Shown here: positions 33,431 to 41,587 of the stretch, in pieces
How positions within the stretch are numbered: the first letter of the stretch is position 1
How the letters are laid out: every line of letters starts with the position of its first letter
Origin: CALBPI01 sp039815365
GTDB taxonomy: Bacteria > Pseudomonadota > Gammaproteobacteria > Steroidobacterales > Woeseiaceae
DNA: 49,460 bases
NCBI GenBank assembly: GCA_039815365.1
Contig: JBCBZK010000007.1
Location: 1-49,460, forward strand
Direction of reading: 5' to 3'
Notes under the pieces: model-generated
Told to the model about the DNA's origin: nothing
The model's database searches: none
What the model saw: the letters and a program-made list of their open reading frames with translations, nothing else
Program-made: the position numbers and the translations under genes

Positions 33431-33844
33431 ATGAATAACGACCTATCGAATAGCGTATCTCTGGCAAACCCGGGGCGTCGTTTTCTGATTGCAACGACCG
33501 GCGTCGTCCTCTCAATGGCGGGTGGCTATGGTCTATACGTGCTGACCAGTCTGATTCAATACGTCATGAAGCATGGCGCCGGCGATGCGAATGCCTGGAC
33601 CGACTATGGTCTGGTTGGCGCTAGTCTTGCGTTAGCGCTGATTGCCGGTCTTTCGTTGCTGTGGTCCGCACTAAAAGGTCGGCGGCGTGATGTTATCCCC
33701 GGTCCAACGCTTTACCTGTTGGGATTGTGTCTGGCGGTACTCGGTGCGCAAGCCGCATTGATCGCCGGCACGACTCTGGGCTGGCTGGGCGTTATCGCGG
33801 GTATCGCGATTATCGTCATCGAGTATCGCAGCGATACGATTTGA
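33431..33844 (+). CDS. Small integral membrane protein at the end of the RND operon
   Basis: A 137-residue protein with four hydrophobic helices (about 18-42, 58-80, 92-110 and 113-132). I do not recognise a family. The ATG at 33431 follows the stop of the outer-membrane factor gene without a gap (TAGATG), so it is translated from the same mRNA. The stop lies two bases from the stop of the convergent sirtuin gene. It may be an accessory factor of the pump, by position only. Confidence 0.72.
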   Translation: MNNDLSNSVSLANPGRRFLIATTGVVLSMAGGYGLYVLTSLIQYVMKHGAGDANAWTDYGLVGASLALALIAGLSLLWSALKGRRRDVIPGPTLYLLGLCLAVLGAQAALIAGTTLGWLGVIAGIAIIVIEYRSDTI

Positions 33845-33846
33845 CG

Positions 33847-34695
33847 CTAAGCGCGGTTCGCTTGCTCCGCGATTGCGGTGAGGATCTCGCCAATGTCGCC
33901 TTCGAGTTTTTCGGTTGCCAATTCGTCGGCACGCGTAACGCCGCGGTTGACGATGATTAATGGCTTGCCGAGTTCGTGACAGCGCTTTGCAAACCGGAAG
34001 CCTGAAAACACCATCAATGATGAGCCTGCCACTAACAGGCCATCCGCTGCATCAACGGCTGCATAGGCATCGTCGACGCGCTGCCTTGGAACGCTCTCAC
34101 CAAAAAACACGACCTCGGGTTTAACGACGCCGCCGCACACCGGGCAGTCAGGTACATCGAACATTCCGTAGTCGGCGTTTTCGATGATCGCGTCGCCATC
34201 AGGCGCATCGCGCACACTGTGCACTGTGTCTTGCCAGTCAGGGTTGCGCGAAGCGATCAATGCTTGCCATTCGGCGCGTGCCGTGAGCGTCGCACAGGAC
34301 AAACAGCGCACCTCGTCGAGCCGACCATGTAAGTCGATCACTTGCCGCGATCCCGCCTGCTGGTGTAAGCCATCCACGTTCTGGGTGATCAGCCGTTGTA
34401 CGTGGCCCGCCGCTTGTAATGACGTCAGTGCGCGGTGTGCCTGTCCGGGCTGCGCCGCTGACATGCGCGGCCATCCGAGCATGCTGCGCGCCCAGTAGCG
34501 TTGGCGAACTGCCGGGTTCGCGACGAAATCCTGAAACATGACCGGGCGTGCATGTTTCCAATCGCCGTTGTCATCGCGGTAGTCGGGAATACCGGATGCG
34601 GTGCTGCAACCGGCGCCGGTGAGTACCGCGAGCCGTGCGCCGTCTGCGATGGCTTGCGAGAGCGTTGAGGTCGCAGGGTTGCAAACATCAAGCAT
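33847..34695 (-). CDS. Sir2-family NAD-dependent protein deacylase (SIRT4-like class II)
   Basis: A 282-residue sirtuin. The NAD-binding motif GAGCSTASGIPDYR (about 27-40) is followed by TQNVDGLHQQAGS (about 113-125), the catalytic His in IDLHGRLDEVRC, and four zinc cysteines in CLSC and CPVCGG. FFGESVP and GSSLMV (about 220) complete the Rossmann part. The GAGCST and FFGESVP variants are those seen in class II (SIRT4-like) bacterial sirtuins. It removes acyl groups from lysines using NAD+; the target proteins are unknown. Its start overlaps the 3' end of the upstream beta-CASP gene by eight bases, so the two are co-expressed. Confidence 0.93.
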   Translation of the reverse strand: MLDVCNPATSTLSQAIADGARLAVLTGAGCSTASGIPDYRDDNGDWKHARPVMFQDFVANPAVRQRYWARSMLGWPRMSAAQPGQAHRALTSLQAAGHVQRLITQNVDGLHQQAGSRQVIDLHGRLDEVRCLSCATLTARAEWQALIASRNPDWQDTVHSVRDAPDGDAIIENADYGMFDVPDCPVCGGVVKPEVVFFGESVPRQRVDDAYAAVDAADGLLVAGSSLMVFSGFRFAKRCHELGKPLIIVNRGVTRADELATEKLEGDIGEILTAIAEQANRA

Positions 34696-36127
34696 GTCGG
34701 GGTGCCAGTGTGTTCAAGTCGATGTGCATGCCGGGGCTGGCCTGCGTGACGCGAGCGCCGTGGTCTTCGTGCAAGCGTGTCGCCAATCGGGCGCTGGCGC
34801 GCGGTTCCCCATGCACGAGCCAGACGGGCGGTTGCCCGCCGCAACTGCCATACCAGCGCGACAGATCCTGTTCGTCGCCATGGGCGGAAAGCCCGCCTAC
34901 GGTATGCACTTTCGCTGCAACCTGAATTGTCTGGCCATGGATACGTACTTCATCATCGCCATCCACCAATCGTCGCCCGAGCGAACCACGACCTTGATAA
35001 CCCACCATCAACACGTGGGTATTCTTGCGCCACAGATTGTGTTTGAGATGATGCAAGATGCGCCCGCCGTTGCACATACCGCTGCCCGCTAAAATAATCG
35101 ATCCTCCGGGTAGTCGATTGATCACTCGCGATTCTGCGCCGGTGCGTGTCAGATAGAGGTTTTTCAACAATGGCATTTCGTCATGCGTGCGTCGCAGACG
35201 CGTGGCTTCGTCGTCGTACAGGTGCGGATAGTTCCAGTAAATTTCGCTTGCCTCGATCGCCATCGGACTGTCGAGAAAAATACGCCAGCGCGACATTTGC
35301 CAGGCGTCAAAATTCTTGCCGAACAAATACAACAATTCCTGACTGCGACCGATCGCAAAAGCGGGAATTAACACGTTGCCACCATCGTCAGCCGCAGCCT
35401 TCAGGATGTCGCCGATCTCTTCAAAGGTCTGCTCGCGTTCGCGATGGCGGCGCCCGCCATAAGTGCTTTCCATGATGATCAGGTCAGCGTCCAGAACGGG
35501 CTGCGGGTCGTGCAGCACGGGTGTGTCGTATTGACCCACATCGCCCGAGAAGACCAACCGGGTGGTGATCGAATCAAGCGAAATTTCTACTTCTACGATG
35601 GCTGAGCCCATGATGTGGCCTGCATCATGGAAGGTTACGTTGATGTTGGGCGTAACAGCGAACGTCTGGTGATAGCGGTGGCCTTCGAGTAACGCTGTTA
35701 CGCGCTTCGCGTCGCTGCGCGTATATAGCGGTGCTACCGGCGGCTTGCCTTGTCGCGCGCGGCGCTCGCTGTGGCGCTCGGCGTCGCGTTCGCCTAGCGA
35801 TGCAGCATCAGCGAGCAATACGTGGCACAGGTCCTTACTGGCATGGTGTGTGTGGACAGGCCCGCGAAACCCGCGTTTGGCGAGCAACGGTAACCGGCCG
35901 CTATGATCGAGATGCGCATGACTGAGCACAACGGCATGGATGGCGCTTGCATCGAACGGGAACGAATCGCGATTGCGTGCTTCGTTCTCTCTGCCACCCT
36001 GAATCATGCCGCAATCGAGCAGAATCTTGTCGCCATTGACGGTCAGGATGTGGCACGATCCTGTGACCTCTCCAGCGGCGCCGAAGAATTCGAGCGTGAA
36101 GGGGTTAGGGTTGTCAGCGTCTTTCAT
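34688..36127 (-). CDS. Beta-CASP metallo-beta-lactamase fold RNase-like protein
   Basis: A 479-residue protein of the COG1236 type (MBL fold with RNA-specificity domain). Visible are GAAGEVTGSCH, the zinc motif HAHLDHSG (His70, His72, Asp74, His75), DAGHIMGSA with the next His, and SGDVGQYDTP with the bridging Asp. The beta-CASP insert contains MESTYGGRRHRERE and IPAFAIGRSQELLYL. SGMCNGGRILHHLKHNL and VGYQGRGSLGRRL precede the final SAHGDEQDL. Such proteins are endo/exoribonucleases or relatives of cleavage/polyadenylation factor CPSF73. Length is typical. It forms an operon with the sirtuin. Confidence 0.93.
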   Translation of the reverse strand: MKDADNPNPFTLEFFGAAGEVTGSCHILTVNGDKILLDCGMIQGGRENEARNRDSFPFDASAIHAVVLSHAHLDHSGRLPLLAKRGFRGPVHTHHASKDLCHVLLADAASLGERDAERHSERRARQGKPPVAPLYTRSDAKRVTALLEGHRYHQTFAVTPNINVTFHDAGHIMGSAIVEVEISLDSITTRLVFSGDVGQYDTPVLHDPQPVLDADLIIMESTYGGRRHREREQTFEEIGDILKAAADDGGNVLIPAFAIGRSQELLYLFGKNFDAWQMSRWRIFLDSPMAIEASEIYWNYPHLYDDEATRLRRTHDEMPLLKNLYLTRTGAESRVINRLPGGSIILAGSGMCNGGRILHHLKHNLWRKNTHVLMVGYQGRGSLGRRLVDGDDEVRIHGQTIQVAAKVHTVGGLSAHGDEQDLSRWYGSCGGQPPVWLVHGEPRASARLATRLHEDHGARVTQASPGMHIDLNTLAPRHA

Positions 36128-36174
36128 CGGGTTTTCACCATTTGTGGGACTTTCACGCCAAAAACGCTCTTTTT

Positions 36175-36190
36175 TGTGATGTATTTCACA
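36175..36190. promoter_or_regulatory. CRP/FNR-type palindrome
   Basis: TGTGA-N6-TCACA, with both half sites perfect to the CRP consensus. The centre (about 36182.5) lies about 35 bp upstream of the -35 box of the histidine-kinase promoter, i.e. near -70 relative to its likely start. It is also about 55 bp from the start codon of the divergent beta-CASP gene, so either transcript might be controlled. Confidence 0.65.
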
Positions 36191-36216
36191 TGTTTACCGC
36201 AATAGCGCGGGTGTTT

Positions 36217-36245
36217 TTGACAGAATAATTTTGATGTCATGTGAT
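36217..36245 (+). promoter_or_regulatory. Sigma-70-type promoter of the sensor kinase operon
   Basis: A perfect -35 TTGACA (36217-36222) and -10 TGTGAT (36240-36245, 4 of 6) lie exactly 17 bp apart. Transcription would begin near 36252, 66 bases before the kinase ATG. Confidence 0.6.
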
Positions 36246-36317
36246 AACCGTCACGGACGCAGTGTCGCTGTTCGCATACGGTATCTATCCTGACTAGGGA
36301 ATCAGCGACCGTCTACC

Positions 36318-38210
36318 ATGTTTAAAAAGCTCCTCATTGCAATGATCGCGATGTTGGTCATCGTACTGCTCTACATACTCGTCCGTGAATCGCGGTCTGT
36401 ATCTGGGGAATTCTACATTGACTACAGTAACTATGCGTCCACACTGCGGCAGAGTCAGCGTGACTATGAGACGCTGATCGACACGTTGACGGCGGTGTCC
36501 AGTCAGGCGCAAGCGGTCCCCGACACCGTGGATACCCTAACCCAACGGCTGAGCCAAAGTGTTGCGACGTTGCGCGCACCTTCAATGGCGATTCGCAGCG
36601 AACGCGTAATGGGAGAGGCTCGCAATTACGTGAACAAAGTTCAGCGGTTGCTGATCGAGGCAGAGAAATTCAAAGAAGCGCAAGGCTTGTTGGCCGAATC
36701 GACCGAAATCGTCCGCGTCGATGGGCCGCAGATCGTGCGTGCATTGCGCGACAGTGGCGACGAGGCCGTCTCGCAAGCCCTGTTCGGTTTTTCGGTCGAA
36801 GTGCTGGACGTCGCGTCCGGTAAGTCGACCGTTGGGGTCGAAGAGTTGCAGCGCCGGGTCGATGCGTTATCGAGCACCAGCGACGACGGCGACGGCATGC
36901 CTGCCGGTTTCTCCCGACTGATCGACGCGTCCAGTACCATTTTTTCTTCCAGTGCGCTGACCAAAGCGGCGCTGGACGACATCGCTGCCATCAACCTTCC
37001 GGCGACATCACAAGCGTTGTACAGCGCAGCGGCGTCGCACAATTCGAGCGTGACCTCAAAAGCGGACCGCGCAAGACTGTTGTTGGCGGCGGTCTCCGGC
37101 CTGCTGATTCTCGGGATCGCGTTGATCGGCGTGCGGTTGCAACAAAGCAACGCGACCCTTGCAGATACCAACCTTGAGCTTGAGCAGTTTAATGTGTCGC
37201 TCGAAGAGCGGGTCGGCGAGCGCACACGTGAACTGAGTTCGGCCTATAACGAGTTGCAGGAGTCTCAAGCGCAGCTCGTGCAGGCCGAGAAGATGTCATC
37301 GTTAGGTGAGCTGGTTGCCGGTATCAGTCACGAGATCAACACGCCCCTGTGGTACCTGCTGAGTAATACGACGCTGATTAAAGAGCGTCTCGCCAGTTTC
37401 AATCGTTTTGTTGAGGTCACCGACGACATGCTCGAGCTGTTGCGTGCCGGTGGTGGCGACAAAGATGCGTTCGTCAAACAATTGCGTCGACTGGATCACT
37501 CGCTGAACAACGATGGTTTGCGTGACGATCTGCAGGAAAGCAATGACTTGCTCGACGACAGTGTCGAGGGTCTGGAGCAGCTGTCGGAAATGGCGCAATC
37601 GCTGAAAGACTTTAGTCGTTTGGATCGCGCGTCGACCGATTCGGTGAACCTGAACGATGGCGTCGAGCGGACGCTGGTCATTGCCAAGAACGTACTCAAA
37701 GGTGGTGTCGAAATTCGCAAGAACTACGGTGATCTGCCTCCTGTGTCTTGTTCACCGAGCCAGATCAACCAGGTATTGCTCAATCTGATCAAGAATGCCG
37801 CTGACGCGATGGACAAGACGGGCGTGCTGACTCTGACCACATGGGCAGATGACAGCAACGCCTACATCAGTGTTCAGGATACGGGTGAAGGTATGGATGA
37901 GGCGACGCTGTCCAAGGTCAGAGATCCGTTCTTTACCACCAAGGAGGTAGGTAAGGGGACCGGTTTGGGTCTGTCTATCAGCCAGAAAATCGTGGATTCT
38001 CACGACGGCCGGCTTGACATAAACTCAACGCTGGGCGAAGGGTCCACATTTACGATAGTCTTACCGATCGGCGGCGAAGCAGAGCAGAGCGACATGGCTC
38101 GCGAGCTCGCTGAGCTGGAGCAGTTCTCAAAGGAACTTGAGAACGGCGAATTTGACGCTTCAGAGGCAGGCGAGACGGATCTTCGCTTTCCCACAGAGAA
38201 AACAGCATAG
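36318..38210 (+). CDS. Membrane-bound sensor histidine kinase with periplasmic DAHL-like domain
   Basis: A 630-residue kinase. Two membrane helices (about 4-23 and 255-272) bracket a helical periplasmic domain of about 230 residues that resembles the DAHL sensor domain. A coiled coil (about 275-325) leads to a HisKA-type dimerisation domain with the H box ELVAGISHEINTPLW (phospho-acceptor His338). The ATPase domain has N box NLIKNAADAMDKTG, G1 VQDTGEGMDE, F box DPFFTTK and G2 GKGTGLGLSI. The last 50 residues are acidic and not conserved. The ligand is unknown. The response-regulator gene starts 14 bases downstream. A consensus -35 promoter and CRP-type site lie upstream. Confidence 0.94.
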   Translation: MFKKLLIAMIAMLVIVLLYILVRESRSVSGEFYIDYSNYASTLRQSQRDYETLIDTLTAVSSQAQAVPDTVDTLTQRLSQSVATLRAPSMAIRSERVMGEARNYVNKVQRLLIEAEKFKEAQGLLAESTEIVRVDGPQIVRALRDSGDEAVSQALFGFSVEVLDVASGKSTVGVEELQRRVDALSSTSDDGDGMPAGFSRLIDASSTIFSSSALTKAALDDIAAINLPATSQALYSAAASHNSSVTSKADRARLLLAAVSGLLILGIALIGVRLQQSNATLADTNLELEQFNVSLEERVGERTRELSSAYNELQESQAQLVQAEKMSSLGELVAGISHEINTPLWYLLSNTTLIKERLASFNRFVEVTDDMLELLRAGGGDKDAFVKQLRRLDHSLNNDGLRDDLQESNDLLDDSVEGLEQLSEMAQSLKDFSRLDRASTDSVNLNDGVERTLVIAKNVLKGGVEIRKNYGDLPPVSCSPSQINQVLLNLIKNAADAMDKTGVLTLTTWADDSNAYISVQDTGEGMDEATLSKVRDPFFTTKEVGKGTGLGLSISQKIVDSHDGRLDINSTLGEGSTFTIVLPIGGEAEQSDMARELAELEQFSKELENGEFDASEAGETDLRFPTEKTA

Positions 38211-38224
38211 GCGCCTGATTCAAG

Positions 38225-39457
38225 ATGGCTTTGACCCAACCGACACAAGATATGAGCAGCGCCGGCGGACGTGATCCGTCCAGTAAGCCGCGCGTCGTCT
38301 TCGTTGACGATGAGAAGCGCGTACTCAATGCGATGCGTGCGTTGTTCCGTCGTGATTATGAGCTTTTTCTGACCACATCTGGTGAGGAAGCGATTCGCAT
38401 GTGCGTCGAAAACGACGCCGACGTTATCGTTGCTGATCAGCGTATGCCGGAAATGGAAGGTGTTGAAGTGCTCGGTGCCGTGCGCCAGCAAGCGCCGCGC
38501 ACAATGCGCATCCTGTTGACCGGTTATGCGGATCTTGATGCGATCGAAGGCTCGATCAACGTCGGAGAGGTGTTCCGCTTTTTATCCAAGCCATGCCCGC
38601 CGGACAGCCTTCGCGCCACCATTGAGATGGCCGTTAAAGCGTCCGATGCACCGGTTATAGATCCAATCGAAGTGGCGTCTATTGCGACGCCATCGGCCGT
38701 ACCTGCCGCGGCGCGTGCTGACGGCGCAACTGCCGACGACGCGCCGGCGGACGAAATCGCACCGCAGGAAGACGCTGCTGCGAACCGTCGCAAGCCATCG
38801 TTGATTCCTGCGATGTTGGCGAATCGCGAGCCAGAGAAAATTTCTGACGATACTGTCCAACAGTTGGACCAGCTCGCTGAAACGGGCGAACAAGTAGTGT
38901 TGTCCGGTGATCGTGTTGAATATGGAAACAGTAACGACTCATTCCGCGATATGCAGGGCGTTGGTGTGGTCGTATTTACGCTGAGCGACAGTTTCTTCGA
39001 GGAAGTCAAAGCAACGCTTGGAGATCACTACAAGCTCTACCATGCCAACCGGCTGCTCAAGGTACTGGAACTCATCACCCAGCAGAAAGCGGGCGTACTC
39101 ATTTCCGAGGTCAGCAGCGAAGGCTCGGTGCTGCGCAAGGTTCTCAACAAGTTCAAACAGCATTTGCCTGCTTTGATTGCAATTGTCATCAGTGATGATC
39201 GCGACGCTGCCGAGATGATTTCGTTGATTAACCATGGCCAGGTGTTCCGCTATATGGCAAAGCCTGTGTCGGCCGACCGCCTGCTGCAGAACGTCAACGG
39301 TGGGGCATTGCGCCACTTGCAGATGCGCGCTGATCCCAGTTTGATACCGCGCTCGCAAGTCGAGCAGAGCGACGAGTTGGATAGCATCAAGACCAGCGGC
39401 CTTGATGCTGTCGTCAACAAGATCAAATCATTCGGAAAATTCTGGCGTAAGCGCTAG
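38225..39457 (+). CDS. Response regulator with two receiver domains, second degenerate
   Basis: A 410-residue protein. The first receiver (about 22-140) has the acidic pair Asp28/Asp29 in VFVDDEKR, phospho-acceptor Asp71 in VADQRMPEMEG, Thr99 in LLTGY and Lys122 in FLSKP. A variable, Ala/Asp-rich linker follows (about 140-235). The second receiver-like domain (about 240-355) begins VVVFTLSDSFFEEV; in it the acidic pocket is gone and the Asp position falls in VLISEVSSEG, but the AKP Lys remains (YMAKPVS). It has no DNA-binding or enzymatic output domain. It could act through protein contacts, with the second domain as a pseudo-receiver. It is cotranscribed with the kinase and the TonB-C protein. 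Confidence 0.92.
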   Translation: MALTQPTQDMSSAGGRDPSSKPRVVFVDDEKRVLNAMRALFRRDYELFLTTSGEEAIRMCVENDADVIVADQRMPEMEGVEVLGAVRQQAPRTMRILLTGYADLDAIEGSINVGEVFRFLSKPCPPDSLRATIEMAVKASDAPVIDPIEVASIATPSAVPAAARADGATADDAPADEIAPQEDAAANRRKPSLIPAMLANREPEKISDDTVQQLDQLAETGEQVVLSGDRVEYGNSNDSFRDMQGVGVVVFTLSDSFFEEVKATLGDHYKLYHANRLLKVLELITQQKAGVLISEVSSEGSVLRKVLNKFKQHLPALIAIVISDDRDAAEMISLINHGQVFRYMAKPVSADRLLQNVNGGALRHLQMRADPSLIPRSQVEQSDELDSIKTSGLDAVVNKIKSFGKFWRKR

Positions 39458-39471
39458 AAACAGATCAGGCA

Positions 39472-40824
39472 ATGAGTGAAGAATCCATAGAGCATGACGC
39501 TGCGAGCGGTATTGCCAAGAAGTCGATGGACACACCATTGCTGTTGGGTGCTTTGGTACTTGTGTCAGGCATGTTGGCCTGGTTCTTTTTCGGCACCGAC
39601 AACGAAGTTCCCGAAGATATCCCGCTTCTGATTGAGCCGGTTGTAGAGGCCGCAGAGCCGGTGCGCGCTGTCGTCGCCGAACAAACGCCTTCCGACGAAC
39701 TTCTTGCGCGTGCGCGATTCGCTGCCGAAGCGGGCACCCTGGTCCAACCTGCCGGTAGTAACGCCCTTTATTACTACGTGCAGTACATGGAGCAGAATCC
39801 CGATAACGCTGAGGCTCAGACTGAGTTACAACAAGTCGCCGAACGTATCGGCAGCCTCATCGCACAAGCGGTTGCGAATGACGATTGGGTGGGCGCTGCC
39901 TCGGTTGTTGGTCAATTGAACAACGCCGGTGTTGAGACTGCAGCGACTCAGGCGTTTGAGCAGCAATTGCAAGCGTTCAGGGATGACCGTCAAAGCGCCG
40001 CGCTGAGCGCCGCCGAATCCGGCAACGAAAGCACCGCCAACGACATTATTGACGTTATTGCCCAATTGCCGCGTACACAGCCCGGCGATGTCCTGCAGCT
40101 GCGCTCTCAAGTGCGCGACGCATTGGTGGCAAAACGCTTGTCTGATCAAGCTGCAGCACAACGTGCGGCAGAACGCGCTGCAGCAAGGCGTGCAGCAGCG
40201 GCGACCAGACCTGCGGCCACCGCACCACGCACTAACACTGCCGCGCCAGCGGCTGCGCCGGTTGCTGCGGCTGATCCGCTGTTGCCTCTTAGAACGGCGG
40301 TTTCCGCCGGCGATTGGGATGCGGCGTTAGCCGTTTATAATGGACTGCAATCCGGTTCGGACAGCGCAACTGAGGCTCGCGGCGAATTGGTGAGTGCGAT
40401 GTCGAGCAGTGTGCGCGATGCCGCTGCCGGTGGCGATACTGACAGTGCCGAACTACTGCGGACAAAGCTCGTTGACGTGGATCCTGACGCCGCCGCGGGG
40501 CTTGAGAGCGTCGTGAGTCAAGCGCTTATCCTTGAGGCTACGGCTGAAACCGTATCGGCAGCAACGCTGCGTCGCACCAGAGCCGTAGCGCCAAACTATC
40601 CTCGCAACGCGCTGCGCCGTAACTTAACCGGCCGGGTCAAAGTTGAATTCAACGTCGGTCTCGATGGCGTTCCCACGGAAATTGAAGTAGTAGAAACCAC
40701 TTCGGCGGTGTTTAATCGCTCGGCGGTGCAAGCGGTCTCCGAATGGCGCTACGAGCCACGCGAGATTCGTGGGCAATCGGTCGTGCAGCGCGTTTACGCT
40801 TATCTCGAGTACACGCTCGAGTAG
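39472..40824 (+). CDS. Membrane-anchored protein with C-terminal TonB domain
   Basis: A 450-residue protein. One membrane helix (about 21-40, PLLLGALVLVSGMLAWFFF) precedes an acidic segment. The helical region to about 220 looks TPR-like; it is followed by an Ala-rich coiled stretch (QRAAERAAARRAAAA) and a Pro/Ala linker (about 245-265). The C-terminal TonB fold (about 365-450) has APNYPRNALRRNLTGRVKVEF, cited by its ends, then VEVVETTSAVFNRSAVQAV and WRYEPREI. Long rigid or repeat-filled periplasmic parts suit an energy transducer, but no ExbB/ExbD partner lies here. It starts 14 bases after the regulator gene. Confidence 0.83.
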   Translation: MSEESIEHDAASGIAKKSMDTPLLLGALVLVSGMLAWFFFGTDNEVPEDIPLLIEPVVEAAEPVRAVVAEQTPSDELLARARFAAEAGTLVQPAGSNALYYYVQYMEQNPDNAEAQTELQQVAERIGSLIAQAVANDDWVGAASVVGQLNNAGVETAATQAFEQQLQAFRDDRQSAALSAAESGNESTANDIIDVIAQLPRTQPGDVLQLRSQVRDALVAKRLSDQAAAQRAAERAAARRAAAATRPAATAPRTNTAAPAAAPVAAADPLLPLRTAVSAGDWDAALAVYNGLQSGSDSATEARGELVSAMSSSVRDAAAGGDTDSAELLRTKLVDVDPDAAAGLESVVSQALILEATAETVSAATLRRTRAVAPNYPRNALRRNLTGRVKVEFNVGLDGVPTEIEVVETTSAVFNRSAVQAVSEWRYEPREIRGQSVVQRVYAYLEYTLE

Positions 40825-40935
40825 TGACGCTAGCCCTCATGTCAGCGCATTGCTGCGATTATTGTAGTTAGGTTGCGACACTGTTACTTGCTGCATTGCG
40901 GCAGTATGCTTACGTCTTGTTGGTCAGTGGGTCGT

Positions 40936-41535
40936 ATGAAGATGCGTCGTTTTTCTGCTTTGGGATGTGTTGCTGCGCTTGCTGCTGCGAGTTGGTCCAC
41001 GGCGGCACGCAGTGAAGTGTTGCATGCTGATGTCAGCGGGTTTGTCGTACGCCATCAGGTCGCCGTTATGGCACCACGCGAGACGGCATGGCGCATGTTG
41101 GTAGGTCATGTCGCCGAATGGTGGCACAGCGACCACACCTATTCTGGCAACGCCGCCAACCTGTATATCGAAGAACGAGCGCTAGGTTGTTTTTGCGAGC
41201 AGTTAGGCGAACAGGATGCCGTCGTGCATCTCACGGTTACGGCGATCCGCACGGGTAGCTTACTGCGCCTGACGGGCGGTCTTGGCCCGCTTGGGTTAAT
41301 GGGCGTTGATGGCAACATGGTCTTTAGCTTCGGCGAAAGTGAAGGCAAGACAATCGTCGTGCTGGAGTATCGAGTGGGTGGCTATGACCCTGACGGGCTT
41401 GAGGCGATTGCGCCTGCCGTGGATGGCATGTTGGGCGAGCAACTAGAGCGTTACGTCAGGTTCGTTGAGTCAGGTTCGCCAACCGCGGAAGATAGCGCAG
41501 ATGATGCGCTCGCGCCGATACCTGACGGGCTGTGA
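40936..41535 (+). CDS. Exported SRPBCC-fold protein
   Basis: A 199-residue protein. ATG at 40936 starts a signal peptide (MKMRRFSALGCVAALAAASW, cleavage near AARS); an in-frame upstream start at 40873 would hide it. The mature part resembles the SRPBCC (START/AHSA1-like) ligand-binding fold: APRETAWRMLVGHVAEWW, DAVVHLTVTAIRTGSLLRLTGG (given by ends) and TIVVLEYRVGGYDP. SRPBCC proteins with signal peptides occur in Proteobacteria; the ligand is not known. The tail is acidic. It converges on the flavoprotein gene, leaving 52 bases with no visible structure. Confidence 0.78.
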   Translation: MKMRRFSALGCVAALAAASWSTAARSEVLHADVSGFVVRHQVAVMAPRETAWRMLVGHVAEWWHSDHTYSGNAANLYIEERALGCFCEQLGEQDAVVHLTVTAIRTGSLLRLTGGLGPLGLMGVDGNMVFSFGESEGKTIVVLEYRVGGYDPDGLEAIAPAVDGMLGEQLERYVRFVESGSPTAEDSADDALAPIPDGL

Positions 41536-41587
41536 GGCTGATGCTCGTAGAGACGTTCGCTGCCAAGGCAACGCAACTGAAAAAAAT

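Noticed and set aside
40160..40270. Ala-codon-rich, repeat-like DNA in the TonB-C gene
   Set aside because: It is an ordinary low-complexity Ala/Arg/Pro linker in frame; no evidence for a CRISPR or functional DNA repeat.
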